A stretch of DNA of 13,313 bases from Oscillospiraceae bacterium (GTDB lineage: Bacteria; Bacillota; Clostridia; UMGS1810), in NCBI GenBank assembly GCA_022769845.1, contig JALEIO010000147.1, positions 1-13,313 of the forward strand, in the 5' to 3' direction. The position numbers and the translations under genes are program-made. Below are positions 1-7,436 of the stretch, piece by piece. Each line of letters begins with the position of its first letter. The first letter of the stretch is position 1. Under the pieces are notes generated by a model that was given only the letters and a program-made list of their open reading frames with translations, was not told the DNA's origin and did no database searches.

Positions 1-939
1 ATACAAAACAGAAAACTTATTGCGTGCGGCAGCAGTATCGGTGTAAAGCTTTATACCGACGGCGTTCTGGTTGCGGACATAACGGAATTTGAGCAAAAAG
101 GCGGCGGAAGTGTTTCTCCGGCACGCGGTGCAGGACTTAAAGCGGGAGATTTTATAACATCTGCAGGCGGCGAAAAAATTACTGACATAAAATCGTTAAA
201 GATGCAGACCGAGAAATTCGGCGGCAAGAAAATGAAGATTAAATTTTTGAGGAACTCAAAAGAAAAAGAGGTTGAAATTGAGCCCAGGCAGGACAAAAAC
301 GGCGGAGTGTGGCGGCTTGGACTGTGGGCGAAGGACAGCACCGCAGGAATTGGCACACTTACCTTTTACGATCCTCAAACAAACACCTTCGGCGCGCTTG
401 GCCACGGCATATCGGGCGGCGACGGCGGCAATGTTTTGTCGGTTAAAAACGGCTCGGTTGTGGGCGCAAATATTATTGATGTAAAAAAGGGAAAATCCGG
501 CGACCCGGGCGAGCTTCAAGGCGTTTTTGCAAGCGGAAACTCCAAAATAGGAAATATTACCAAGAATATAAAATACGGAATTTTCGGCACGGCAGATAAA
601 AGCATTGCGGGCGGCGGGGAATATTATGTCGGCACATCCGACAAAATAACCGAGGGAAAGGCATATATTTTGAGCAACATTTCGGGCACAAAAGTTGAAA
701 AATACGAAATTGAAATTTTAAAGGTTATGCGCTACAACGAAAATTCGACAAAGGGTATGGTGATTAAGGTTACCGATAAAAATTTAATTGAAAAAACAGG
801 CGGAATTGTTCAGGGAATGAGCGGGAGTCCGATTATTCAAAATGACCTTATCATAGGCGCTGTGACGCACGTTTTTGTGAACGACCCGACAAAAGGATAC
901 GGAATTTTTATGGAAACAATGCTTAAAAATGCGCAGTAA
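1..939 (+). CDS. spoIVB: SpoIVB peptidase (sporulation checkpoint protease, family S55), 5' truncated
   Basis: The reading frame is open from the first base, so the N-terminus (membrane anchor and start of the PDZ domain) lies outside the window; 312 codons are visible. Visible residues ~20-95 look like a PDZ domain, with a carboxylate-binding-like turn followed by AGLKAGDFI. The S55 peptidase domain follows, from about WRLGLWAKDSTAGIGTL to the end. The expected catalytic triad is present: His in GALGHGI (visible residue 135), Asp in KVTDKN (259) and Ser in GMSGSP (274). The Asp-Ser spacing of 15 matches B. subtilis SpoIVB. In the known pathway, SpoIVB is made in the forespore, secreted into the intermembrane space, and triggers pro-sigma-K processing by relieving inhibition of SpoIVFB. 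It ends at TAA just before a hairpin-rich spacer. A BofA-like gene, also of this checkpoint, lies 1.5 kb downstream. Identification is confident from motifs and continuous similarity. Confidence 0.95.
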   Translation: MQNRKLIACGSSIGVKLYTDGVLVADITEFEQKGGGSVSPARGAGLKAGDFITSAGGEKITDIKSLKMQTEKFGGKKMKIKFLRNSKEKEVEIEPRQDKNGGVWRLGLWAKDSTAGIGTLTFYDPQTNTFGALGHGISGGDGGNVLSVKNGSVVGANIIDVKKGKSGDPGELQGVFASGNSKIGNITKNIKYGIFGTADKSIAGGGEYYVGTSDKITEGKAYILSNISGTKVEKYEIEILKVMRYNENSTKGMVIKVTDKNLIEKTGGIVQGMSGSPIIQNDLIIGAVTHVFVNDPTKGYGIFMETMLKNAQ

Positions 940-1014
940 AAAAGCGTTTTTAACACATCAACCCCCTAACCCTCAATCTTTGGGCAGAATGGTACGCTTT
1001 TTGAAACAAGCTGA

Positions 1015-1035
1015 TTGCGCGCTTCTAGCGCGCAA
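1015..1035 (+). terminator. GC-rich hairpin downstream of spoIVB
   Basis: A perfect 8 bp stem, TTGCGCGC (1015-1022) with GCGCGCAA (1028-1035), and a 5-nt loop lies 75 nt after the spoIVB stop. It lacks a clear U-tract, so it may be only a partial terminator or an RNA 3'-end stabiliser. The stronger hairpin at 1055-1074 follows. Confidence 0.4.
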
Positions 1036-1048
1036 ATTCCTATGTTAT

Positions 1049-1083
1049 AAAAAACGGGGGATTAAAGTCCCCCGAAAATTTTT
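1049..1083. terminator. Bidirectional intrinsic terminator between convergent genes
   Basis: A stem of CGGGGGA (1055-1061) and TCCCCCG (1068-1074) with a 6-nt loop. On the minus strand it is followed immediately by six U (1049-1054), a textbook terminator for the dehydrogenase ending at 1091. On the plus strand it is followed by AAAA then five U (1079-1083), so it probably also stops spoIVB transcripts. Confidence 0.85.
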
Positions 1084-1090
1084 GCAAATA

Positions 1091-2149
1091 TTATATGTTA
1101 ACTTTTATCGACCTTTGCTGACGTTCGGATTTGAACGCTGCCTCCATAACGCGCATAACTCTCATTGCCTCGCTTGGCTGAACCAAAAGCTCTGCTTTGC
1201 CCTCTATGGCATTTACATAGTTGCCGTAATATTCAACCCATTCATCACATTCTATATGCGGGAGAGGATGCTCTGTTGTGGATTTGTCGGTTCGCGGCGC
1301 CATTGTTTTGGTAAGACCGGCTCCTGCCTCAATGGGAATTGCGTCCTCGTTCTCTTTGCCCTTTTGAATTTTCACGATTTTTCCGTCGCAGCTCCAATCG
1401 TTTATAACTGCCGTTCCCTCATAGCCGCAAACGTGCCATCTGGGAAGATTTATGTAGCAGGACGTAAACACGTCAATTGTGTAAACCACACCGTTTTCAA
1501 AGGTGAGAATAAGCGAAAATCCATCGTCAACCTCATTATAATGAACGTGCTGCATACGCACATAAACCTCGCGGACGGGTGAATTTATCATATTAAGAGC
1601 CTGGTCGATAAGATGAACTCCCCAGTCAAGCATCATACCGCCTCCGCATTTTTTAAATGCGCGCCAGTCGCCCGGAATTCCGCGCGAACCCATAACTCTT
1701 GATGAAACAGTGAAAACATCGCCTATCATTTTATCGTCAACAATCTTTTTGATAGTGAGATAATCTTTATCCCAGCGGCGGTTTTGATGCACCGAAAACT
1801 TTCTGTTATAAAGCTTTGACGCGTCAATCATTTTTTGAAGATTTGCGCTTGATGTAGTGACGGGTTTTTCGGTTATAACGTGCTTGCCTGCTTTCATTGC
1901 CTTTATTGCATAAGGGCAATGAAACTGATTCGGTGTTGCGATAACCAAAATGTCAATGGAATCGTCCTTTAAAATTTTGTTTATATTGTCATAGGTTTTA
2001 AGTCCGTAGCTCTCTGCCCTTTTTCGCGCGCTTTCTGCAATGTCGCACACCGCAACGGGATTAACCCTGTCAATTCTGTCCATATTAAGATGATGCCATT
2101 TGCCCATTCCGCCGTAGCCCACAATGCCAAGATTGTATTCTTTTTTCAT
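1091..2149 (-). CDS. Gfo/Idh/MocA family NAD(P)-dependent oxidoreductase
   Basis: A 352-residue protein of the usual family length (about 330-390). The N-terminal Rossmann fold carries the dinucleotide-binding glycine motif GYGGMG (residues 11-16). The family signature EKP is at 94-96, followed by the C-terminal alpha/beta substrate domain with GGGMMLDWGVHLID (169-182), whose Asp and His sit where the family places its catalytic residues. These enzymes oxidise or reduce hydroxyl groups of sugars, inositols or related cyclitols in the cytosol; the substrate cannot be told from sequence. The ATG start has AAAAGGAAG about 10 nt upstream. It stands alone on the minus strand, with its own candidate promoter (2184-2211) and terminator (1049-1083), inserted between spoIVB and the bofA-like gene. 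The partial GH130 gene at the other end is also carbohydrate-related, but nothing links the two directly. Confidence 0.9.
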   Translation of the reverse strand: MKKEYNLGIVGYGGMGKWHHLNMDRIDRVNPVAVCDIAESARKRAESYGLKTYDNINKILKDDSIDILVIATPNQFHCPYAIKAMKAGKHVITEKPVTTSSANLQKMIDASKLYNRKFSVHQNRRWDKDYLTIKKIVDDKMIGDVFTVSSRVMGSRGIPGDWRAFKKCGGGMMLDWGVHLIDQALNMINSPVREVYVRMQHVHYNEVDDGFSLILTFENGVVYTIDVFTSCYINLPRWHVCGYEGTAVINDWSCDGKIVKIQKGKENEDAIPIEAGAGLTKTMAPRTDKSTTEHPLPHIECDEWVEYYGNYVNAIEGKAELLVQPSEAMRVMRVMEAAFKSERQQRSIKVNI

Positions 2150-2183
2150 AATTAAAACTTCCTTTTGGAGTTGATTTTATCAT

Positions 2184-2211
2184 ATTGTATCACATTATGA
2201 AAATATTGCAA
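2184..2211 (-). promoter_or_regulatory. Candidate sigma-A promoter for the Gfo/Idh/MocA gene
   Basis: On the minus strand, TTGCAA (2206-2211) and TACAAT (2184-2189) are separated by 16 bp: 4/6 and 5/6 matches to the -35 and -10 consensus. Predicted initiation near 2177 would leave a leader of roughly 28 nt before the ATG at 2149, which includes the ribosome binding site. The surrounding DNA is very AT-rich, so chance matches are likely and confidence is moderate. Confidence 0.45.
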
Positions 2212-2346
2212 GAGCTATTTTTAATTTTGGCAATATTTTATAACAATCTGTCAATATTGTTCAAATCATGCATTAAAATTAACAGGTGCATATATAAATT
2301 TAACATATCTAAAGGATATGCAATGACGTTTCGGCTTAATATAAGG

Positions 2347-2375
2347 TAATATTTGAAGCAAAAAATTTATATATT
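2347..2375 (+). promoter_or_regulatory. Candidate sporulation sigma-E-type promoter upstream of bofA-like gene
   Basis: TAATATT (2347-2353) fits the B. subtilis sigma-E -35 consensus KMATATT. After a 14-bp spacer, TATATATT (2368-2375) partly fits the -10 consensus CATACAHT, with two mismatches. The spacing is right for this sigma factor, and bofA is known to be sigma-E controlled in B. subtilis, but the AT-rich context makes a chance match quite possible. Confidence 0.28.
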
Positions 2376-2441
2376 TTTAGTGGACATACGTTTCGGAACA
2401 AAAAAGCATACTTCTGCCGGTTATATAAAGGGGGATTTTTT

Positions 2442-2711
2442 ATGGAAATGGAAGTATTTTCAAAATTTCTCGGATACATTCTGGGACTTTTGATAATTTT
2501 TACGGTATGCAAAATATTTTTTAAGCCGCTCAAGGTTATTTTTAAATTCTTTTTCAGCAGTTTTATCGGGTTGACGCTGCTCTTTATTATCAACTCGTTT
2601 TCGCATCTTACAGGATTTTATATCGGCATAAATCCCGTAACGGCGCTTATTTTGGGGCTTTTGGGTGTTCCGGGGCTTTTAGTGATTATCATTTTAAAAA
2701 TGTTTATTTAA
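2442..2711 (+). CDS. bofA: BofA-like inhibitor of pro-sigma-K processing (small membrane protein)
   Basis: An 89-residue, strongly hydrophobic protein with about three membrane segments (residues ~9-27, 34-52 and 67-87). The BofA family signature is visible: a central KPLK stretch (28-31) and the conserved C-terminal block INPVTALILGLLGVPG (63-78) before the last hydrophobic helix. B. subtilis BofA has 87 residues and the same C-terminal pattern (IN..T....G.LGIPG). In the known pathway, BofA sits in the mother-cell membrane around the forespore and holds the intramembrane protease SpoIVFB inactive until SpoIVB signalling. The ATG is preceded by AAAGGGGG about 7 nt upstream. The spacer to the next gene (72 nt) has only a weak A7-GGG-T6 hairpin (2729-2744), so read-through into the flavoprotein is possible. 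The family call is firm. Whether it inhibits SpoIVFB here is inferred. Confidence 0.88.
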   Translation: MEMEVFSKFLGYILGLLIIFTVCKIFFKPLKVIFKFFFSSFIGLTLLFIINSFSHLTGFYIGINPVTALILGLLGVPGLLVIIILKMFI

Positions 2712-2783
2712 AAGCCGCAGTTTACGCGAAAAAAAGGGTTTTTTAAAATTTTGTGGTATTATATTAATAAGGAAGTGAATGTT

Positions 2784-3371
2784 ATGGAAAACAAAAAGAA
2801 AATACTGGCGATAAATGCAAGCCCGCATAAGAACGGCGATACGGCATTTTTGCTTAAAACAGCGCTTGAAAAGCTTGAAAAAAAAGGCTTTGAAACCGAG
2901 CTTATTTATCTGCAAGGCGCGCTTGATTCGGCAAAAACCCCGTTTTGTATGTGCTGCTCGTCGCCGTGCAATAAAAGCTGCTATAAAGATACCGAGCTTG
3001 AAGAGGTTTTGCAAAAGATGGAACAAGCGGACGGCATAATCTTTGGTTCGCCCGTGTATTTCGGCTCTATGACCGCACAGCTTAAATGCCTGTTTGACAA
3101 AACGCGCTCTGCGCGCGCAAGAAAGGCTTTTGTCGGAAAGTTAGGCTGTGTGTTTACCTGCGGCGGCTCACTTTTCGGCGGTCAGGAGGCGACAGTGCGC
3201 GCAATCCAGGACGCTATGCTGGTAGACGGTTTTACAATTATCGGTCCAAGCTCAAAAGGCTTTGGCGCAGGGCATATGGGCGTTTGCGCAAAGCACCCCG
3301 CAAGCGAAGATACAAATGCGCATACGCGTATTGATTTAATATGCGAAAGATTTGCCGAGGAGGTAAAATAA
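2784..3371 (+). CDS. Flavodoxin-fold NAD(P)H-dependent FMN oxidoreductase with cysteine cluster
   Basis: A 195-residue protein of the NADPH-dependent FMN reductase / iron-sulfur-flavoprotein superfamily. The FMN phosphate loop is visible at residues 10-20 (INASPHKNGDT), and a second flavin-contacting loop at 88-96 (GSPVYFGSM). Between them is a cluster of five cysteines at 55, 57, 58, 62 and 66 (pattern C-x-C-C-x3-C-x3-C), where related proteins carry CX2CX2CX4-7C, a 4Fe-4S site in archaeal Isf. I infer a cytosolic redox role; electron donor and acceptor are unknown. The start is ATG 2784, with AAGGAAGTG upstream; a TTG in frame 11 codons earlier lacks a ribosome binding site. The gene ends 4 nt before dgt and its last codons contain the dgt GAGGAGG site, so the two are probably co-transcribed and translationally coupled. 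Confidence 0.85.
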   Translation: MENKKKILAINASPHKNGDTAFLLKTALEKLEKKGFETELIYLQGALDSAKTPFCMCCSSPCNKSCYKDTELEEVLQKMEQADGIIFGSPVYFGSMTAQLKCLFDKTRSARARKAFVGKLGCVFTCGGSLFGGQEATVRAIQDAMLVDGFTIIGPSSKGFGAGHMGVCAKHPASEDTNAHTRIDLICERFAEEVK

Positions 3372-3375
3372 GAAT

Positions 3376-4365
3376 TTGAACATACGAGAACAAAGCGAAA
3401 TGCTGGAGGAAAAATACCTTTGCAAATACGCCTGTTTTTCAAAAAATACCAAAGGCAGGCAAAAAGATGAGGAAAAGTGCGAAATCCGCACCGAATTTTC
3501 GCGCGACCGTGACAGAATTGTTCATTCCAAGGCGTTTCGGCGGCTAAAGCACAAAACACAGGTTTTTATTTCGCCCGACAACGACCATTACAGAACGCGT
3601 CTTACGCACACGCTGGAGGTGTCGCAGATTGCCACCACCATTGCAAAGGCACTGCGTTTAAACGTTGATTTGACCGAAGCGATAAGTCTTGGCCACGACT
3701 TGGGTCATACGCCTTTCGGGCATATGGGCGAGCATATTTTAAACAACCTTTCTCCCAAGGGGTTTAAGCATTACGAGCAGAGCCTGCGCGTTGTGGATGT
3801 GCTGGAAAAGGATGGCGAAGGGTTAAATCTTACTTATGAGGTCCGCGACGGAATATTAAATCATGCGGGCAATATGACTGCGTGCACGCGTGAGGGAAAA
3901 ATTATAAAATATGCCGATCGCTTTGCGTATCTTAACCACGATATTGACGACGCACTGCGAGCAGGGATAATTACGCAAAACGACCTTCCCGAGGAGTATA
4001 TAAAAGTTCTCGGAGGCCGTCATTCAAAGCGCATAAACACGCTTATTACCGATATTATATCAACCACCTTGAAAAACAATGAGGTGTCTATGAGCGAAAA
4101 AATTGAGAGCGCTATGATGGGGCTTAGGCAGTTTATGTTTGATACGGTTTACAAAAAAATCGGCGAGCAGGATAAAAAAGTGGAGCTTGTCATTGACAAA
4201 ATGTATAAATATTACTATGAAAATCCCGAAAAAATGCCGCCCGAATTTATAAACCTTTTGAAAGATTACGATATTGACACCGTTGTGTGCGACTATATTG
4301 CAAGTATGACCGACGGATATATTTTGAAAAAATTCAACCAACTTTTTGTGCCGCAAACGTGGTAA
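3376..4365 (+). CDS. dgt: dGTPase-like HD-domain deoxynucleotide triphosphohydrolase
   Basis: A 329-residue protein matching the clostridial dGTP triphosphohydrolase-like family (COG0232), which hydrolyses dNTPs to deoxynucleosides plus triphosphate and so tunes the replication precursor pool. The HD-domain metal ligands are visible: His78 in RLTHTLE, His107-Asp108 in LGHDLGH, and Asp181 in KYADRFAYLNHD. The family motif HSKAFRRLKHKTQVF (50-64) is also present. The start is TTG 3376: its translation begins MNIREQ, the usual N-terminus of this family, an in-frame stop lies 12 nt upstream, and GAGGAGG precedes it by about 12 nt. The next ATG would remove eight conserved residues. It follows the flavoprotein by 4 nt and precedes dnaG by 102 nt; dgt upstream of dnaG-rpoD is a common clostridial arrangement. 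True substrate preference is not visible. Confidence 0.92.
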   Translation: MNIREQSEMLEEKYLCKYACFSKNTKGRQKDEEKCEIRTEFSRDRDRIVHSKAFRRLKHKTQVFISPDNDHYRTRLTHTLEVSQIATTIAKALRLNVDLTEAISLGHDLGHTPFGHMGEHILNNLSPKGFKHYEQSLRVVDVLEKDGEGLNLTYEVRDGILNHAGNMTACTREGKIIKYADRFAYLNHDIDDALRAGIITQNDLPEEYIKVLGGRHSKRINTLITDIISTTLKNNEVSMSEKIESAMMGLRQFMFDTVYKKIGEQDKKVELVIDKMYKYYYENPEKMPPEFINLLKDYDIDTVVCDYIASMTDGYILKKFNQLFVPQTW

Positions 4366-4467
4366 AATAAGGAATTTTTTAAAAATATGCAATTTAAAGA
4401 AGGAATTTAGCAAAAAAAGTCGAATTAGAATATTTGTGCAAAAAATAAGGAAAAATGGTGATGAATT

Positions 4468-6204
4468 TTGCCTCGTTATCCCGAGTATATTATTCAGGAG
4501 GTCATTGACAAAAACGATATTGTCGATGTTGTGTCTGAATATGTACCGCTTAAAAAAAGCGGCTCAAATTATATGGGGCTTTGCCCGTTTCATAACGAAA
4601 AAACACCCTCTTTTTCGGTTTCGTCGCAAAAGGGAATTTTTCACTGTTTTGGCTGCGGAGAAGGCGGCACTTCGATAAGCTTTGTTATGAAAATGGAAAA
4701 CCTTACCTTTACCGAGGCGCTTAAAAAGCTTGCTGACAGAGCGGGCATTGCACTTCCCGAAACGAATTATTCCGACAGCAAACAAGAAGCGGCAATAAGA
4801 GACAAAAAAGAGCTTTATTTTGAAATAAACAAGGAAGCGGCGCTCTTTTATTACAGTATGCTTTCATCAAGCGAGGGCAAGGCTGCGGTGGCGTATTTTA
4901 AAGAACGCGCCTTGGACGGCAAATGCGCAAAGTTTTATACTCTCGGCTATTCTCCCAATAAACGGCGTTCGCTTTTGGACTATCTTGTTGAAAAAGGATA
5001 TAAAGAGGACGACATTTTTGCCGCAGGGCTTGCGTCCAAAAACGATTCCGGCGCATATTTTGACCGTTTCAGAGGCAGAATAATGTTTCCTATTTTCAAC
5101 ATAAACGACAAGGTTATCGGCTTTGGCGCACGGCGCATTACGGAGGATGTAAACCCGAAATATTTAAATACCTCCGATACGCTTATTTACAATAAAAGCA
5201 AAAATTTGTATTCGCTTAACGTTGCAAGGCGTGCAAAAAAAGGCGAGGTTATTTTGGTTGAAGGGTATATGGACGTAATATCGGTGGTAAAACATGGTAT
5301 AGCAAACGTTGTTGCCACGCTGGGCACCGCCCTTACAAGCGACCAGGCAAAGCTTTTGAAACGTTATTTTAACGAGATTATAATTTGCTATGACAGCGAC
5401 GAAGCAGGGCTTGAAGCCAAAAAGCGAGCCATTATGATACTTCGCGATGCCGATATTAAAGCGAGCGTTATGACGGTTGAGGGTGCAAAGGATACTGACG
5501 AATTTTTGAAAAAATATGGAAAAGACCGATTTTTAACGCTGATAAACAAAAGAAAATCCGACATTTTGTATTTAATGGATATTTTTGGGGCAAAATATGA
5601 ACTGCAAATAAACGTTGAGGACAGAATACGCTATATTTCCGACCTTCTGCCGTACCTTGCAAAGGTGAAAAACGATGTGGAACTGGATGTTTATATAGAA
5701 GAAATTGCAAAACGCGCCAAAACGGGCACGCAGGCAATTTATGCACAGCTTGGAAAAACACGCGTTGTTAAAGGTGATTTGGGGGCAAAAAGTCCTGATA
5801 TTCTGCCGTATGCGGGCGCAATAGTTTCCGATAAGCTTGAAAAAACAAGAGAGCTGCTTTTGTCGGTGCTTGCCGATAACGTGAGCATTTTGGAAAGATT
5901 TAGCGGAATAATCAGCGAGGATTTGTTTGAAAATAAAACTCAAAAAAAGCTTTTTGAAATTATAAAAGAAAAGGCAGAATCGCATCAGAGAATTGAGGCG
6001 GGCAGCGTTATGGCGCTGTTTGACGATGACGAAATCGGCGAAGTGACAAAAATACTGACAATCGACGCAATGTGCGATGATAAGTCAAAAGCTGTTTCCG
6101 ATTATGTTGCTGCAATAAAGCAGGAAATGCGCAAGGCAAAAATACAAGCTCTTTTGCAAAGCGGCGATATGCAGGCTTTGAACGAGTTTTTGAAAAATAA
6201 ATAA
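4468..6204 (+). CDS. dnaG: DNA primase
   Basis: A 578-residue bacterial primase (usual length about 580-620) that makes RNA primers for Okazaki fragments at the fork. The N-terminal CHC2 zinc-binding module has Cys39, His42, Cys60 and Cys63 (CPFH...CFGCGEGG). The catalytic core has the TOPRIM acid motifs EGYMD (265-269) and DSDEAG (309-314). The C-terminal ~130 residues are the divergent helicase-interaction region. The start must be at or next to TTG 4468: an in-frame TGA lies at 4462-4464 and the next in-frame ATG is inside the zinc module. The ribosome binding site is weak, GGTGA about 6 nt upstream and AAGGA further away, which suggests modest translation. A 102-bp AT-rich spacer separates it from dgt with no convincing promoter; rpoD follows after 32 nt and is almost certainly co-transcribed. 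Confidence 0.97.
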   Translation: MPRYPEYIIQEVIDKNDIVDVVSEYVPLKKSGSNYMGLCPFHNEKTPSFSVSSQKGIFHCFGCGEGGTSISFVMKMENLTFTEALKKLADRAGIALPETNYSDSKQEAAIRDKKELYFEINKEAALFYYSMLSSSEGKAAVAYFKERALDGKCAKFYTLGYSPNKRRSLLDYLVEKGYKEDDIFAAGLASKNDSGAYFDRFRGRIMFPIFNINDKVIGFGARRITEDVNPKYLNTSDTLIYNKSKNLYSLNVARRAKKGEVILVEGYMDVISVVKHGIANVVATLGTALTSDQAKLLKRYFNEIIICYDSDEAGLEAKKRAIMILRDADIKASVMTVEGAKDTDEFLKKYGKDRFLTLINKRKSDILYLMDIFGAKYELQINVEDRIRYISDLLPYLAKVKNDVELDVYIEEIAKRAKTGTQAIYAQLGKTRVVKGDLGAKSPDILPYAGAIVSDKLEKTRELLLSVLADNVSILERFSGIISEDLFENKTQKKLFEIIKEKAESHQRIEAGSVMALFDDDEIGEVTKILTIDAMCDDKSKAVSDYVAAIKQEMRKAKIQALLQSGDMQALNEFLKNK

Positions 6205-6236
6205 TTTTTACTTACGAAAGGAGGAGCAGGCAGAAT

Positions 6237-7349
6237 ATGGCTGAAGAAAAAAACACTGTTGAGGGCAAAGCCGCACTGCAAAATAACGATAAAAAAGCGA
6301 TTATAAAAAAGCTTATCGCAGTCGGTCAGAAAAAAGGCGTTTTGTCCTACAAGGAAATTATGGATGCTCTTTCCGAGATTGATTTAGATGTAAAGCAGAT
6401 TGAAAAAATCTACGAAACGTTGGAACACCTGGGTATTGAGCTTGTTGAAGATTTAGACCGTGAGCTTGCTGAAATTCAAACCAATGAGGAGGAAATTGAC
6501 CTTTCAATTCCCGAAGGCGTGGGTTTGGACGACCCTGTGAGAATGTACCTTAAAGAGATTGGAAAAGTGCCGCTGCTTACAAGCGACGAGGAAATTGAGC
6601 TTGCCGAAAGAATGCATAACGGTGATGAAGCCGCTAAAAAACGTCTTTCCGAGGCAAACTTGAGGCTTGTTGTCAGCATTGCAAAGCGTTATGTCGGCAG
6701 AGGTATGCTTTTTCTCGACCTTATTCAAGAGGGAAATCTCGGTCTTATTAAAGCGGTTGAAAAATTTGACTATACAAAAGGATATAAATTCAGCACATAT
6801 GCAACCTGGTGGATAAGGCAGGCAATTACAAGGGCGATTGCCGATCAGGCGCGAACAATCAGAATTCCTGTTCATATGGTGGAAACCATAAACAAGCTTA
6901 TCCGAGTGTCGCGTCAGCTTTTGCAGGAGCTCGGCCGCGAGCCGCGCGTTGACGAAATTGCAAACACTATGGGTGTAAGCGAGGATAAGGTGCGCGAAAT
7001 TATGAAAATCGCACAGGAGCCTGTTTCGCTTGAAACGCCTATAGGCGAGGAAGAGGACAGCATACTCGGCGATTTTATTCCGGATAATGACGCGCCGGCA
7101 CCGTCGGATATGGCGGCGTTTATGCTCTTAAAAGAGCAGCTTATGAATGTGCTCGAAACGCTTACCCCGCGTGAAGAAAAGGTGTTGAGACTGCGTTTCG
7201 GTCTTGATGACGGCAGGGCAAGAACGCTTGAAGAAGTGGGCAAGGAATTTAACGTTACAAGAGAGCGAATCCGCCAAATTGAGGCAAAGGCTCTGCGAAA
7301 ACTGCGTCATCCGAGCAGAAGTAAAAAATTAAAGGATTTTCTTGAATAA
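6237..7349 (+). CDS. rpoD: Primary sigma factor RpoD/SigA
   Basis: A 370-residue housekeeping sigma-70 factor that directs RNA polymerase to TTGACA/TATAAT promoters. Regions appear in order: 1.1 (about 20-75), 1.2 (DDPVRMYLKEIG, 98-109), 2 (about 130-210, including GNLGLIKAVEKFDY and the -10 recognition segment KFSTYATWWIRQAITRA at 184-200), 3 (about 212-290), and 4 (308-370, with the -35 recognition helix-turn-helix LEEVGKEFNVTRERIRQIEAKA at about 331-352). Length matches Gram-positive SigA. The ATG has a consensus AAAGGAGG (6217-6224), 12 nt upstream, a much stronger signal than that of dnaG. The gene ends directly before a strong terminator at 7356, so it is last in the dnaG-rpoD transcript. 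Confidence 0.98.
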   Translation: MAEEKNTVEGKAALQNNDKKAIIKKLIAVGQKKGVLSYKEIMDALSEIDLDVKQIEKIYETLEHLGIELVEDLDRELAEIQTNEEEIDLSIPEGVGLDDPVRMYLKEIGKVPLLTSDEEIELAERMHNGDEAAKKRLSEANLRLVVSIAKRYVGRGMLFLDLIQEGNLGLIKAVEKFDYTKGYKFSTYATWWIRQAITRAIADQARTIRIPVHMVETINKLIRVSRQLLQELGREPRVDEIANTMGVSEDKVREIMKIAQEPVSLETPIGEEEDSILGDFIPDNDAPAPSDMAAFMLLKEQLMNVLETLTPREEKVLRLRFGLDDGRARTLEEVGKEFNVTRERIRQIEAKALRKLRHPSRSKKLKDFLE

Positions 7350-7355
7350 AGTGAG

Positions 7356-7391
7356 AAAAACGGAATGTCTTAAAAAAGACATTCCGTTTTT
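7356..7391. terminator. Strong rpoD terminator, probably bidirectional
   Basis: A perfect 16-bp stem (7356-7371 with 7376-7391) around an AAAA loop: AAAAACGGAATGTCTT pairs with AAGACATTCCGTTTTT. It lies 6 nt after the rpoD stop and contains its own U-tract. It is symmetrical, so it could also catch transcripts leaking past rex from the minus strand. Confidence 0.95.
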
Positions 7392-7403
7392 GTGTTTTTA
7401 CCA

Positions 7404-7434
7404 AAAAAGCAGACAATTTTATTGCCTGCTTTTT
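7404..7434 (-). terminator. Terminator of the acn-icd-rex transcript
   Basis: A 14-bp stem (7404-7417 with 7421-7434) around a 3-nt loop, beginning 2 nt after the rex stop codon. On the minus-strand RNA the only non-Watson-Crick pair is a G-U wobble, and the stem runs into six U. On the plus strand the same position is an A-C mismatch, so the hairpin is better suited to terminate rex transcripts. Confidence 0.85.
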
Positions 7435-7436
7435 AG

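Noticed and set aside
929..1582. Open frame of 217 codons on the plus strand after spoIVB
   Set aside because: It runs through the terminator hairpins and is antisense to the clear Gfo/Idh/MocA gene; composition is unlike a real protein.
2385..2392. CATACGTT as a sigma-E -10 box upstream of the bofA-like gene
   Set aside because: It matches the -10 pattern well, but no acceptable -35 element lies 14-15 bp upstream.
2326..2396. Direct repeat ACGTTTCGG (2326-2334 and 2388-2396)
   Set aside because: Only 9 bp and two copies, not symmetrical about the bofA start; could be chance.
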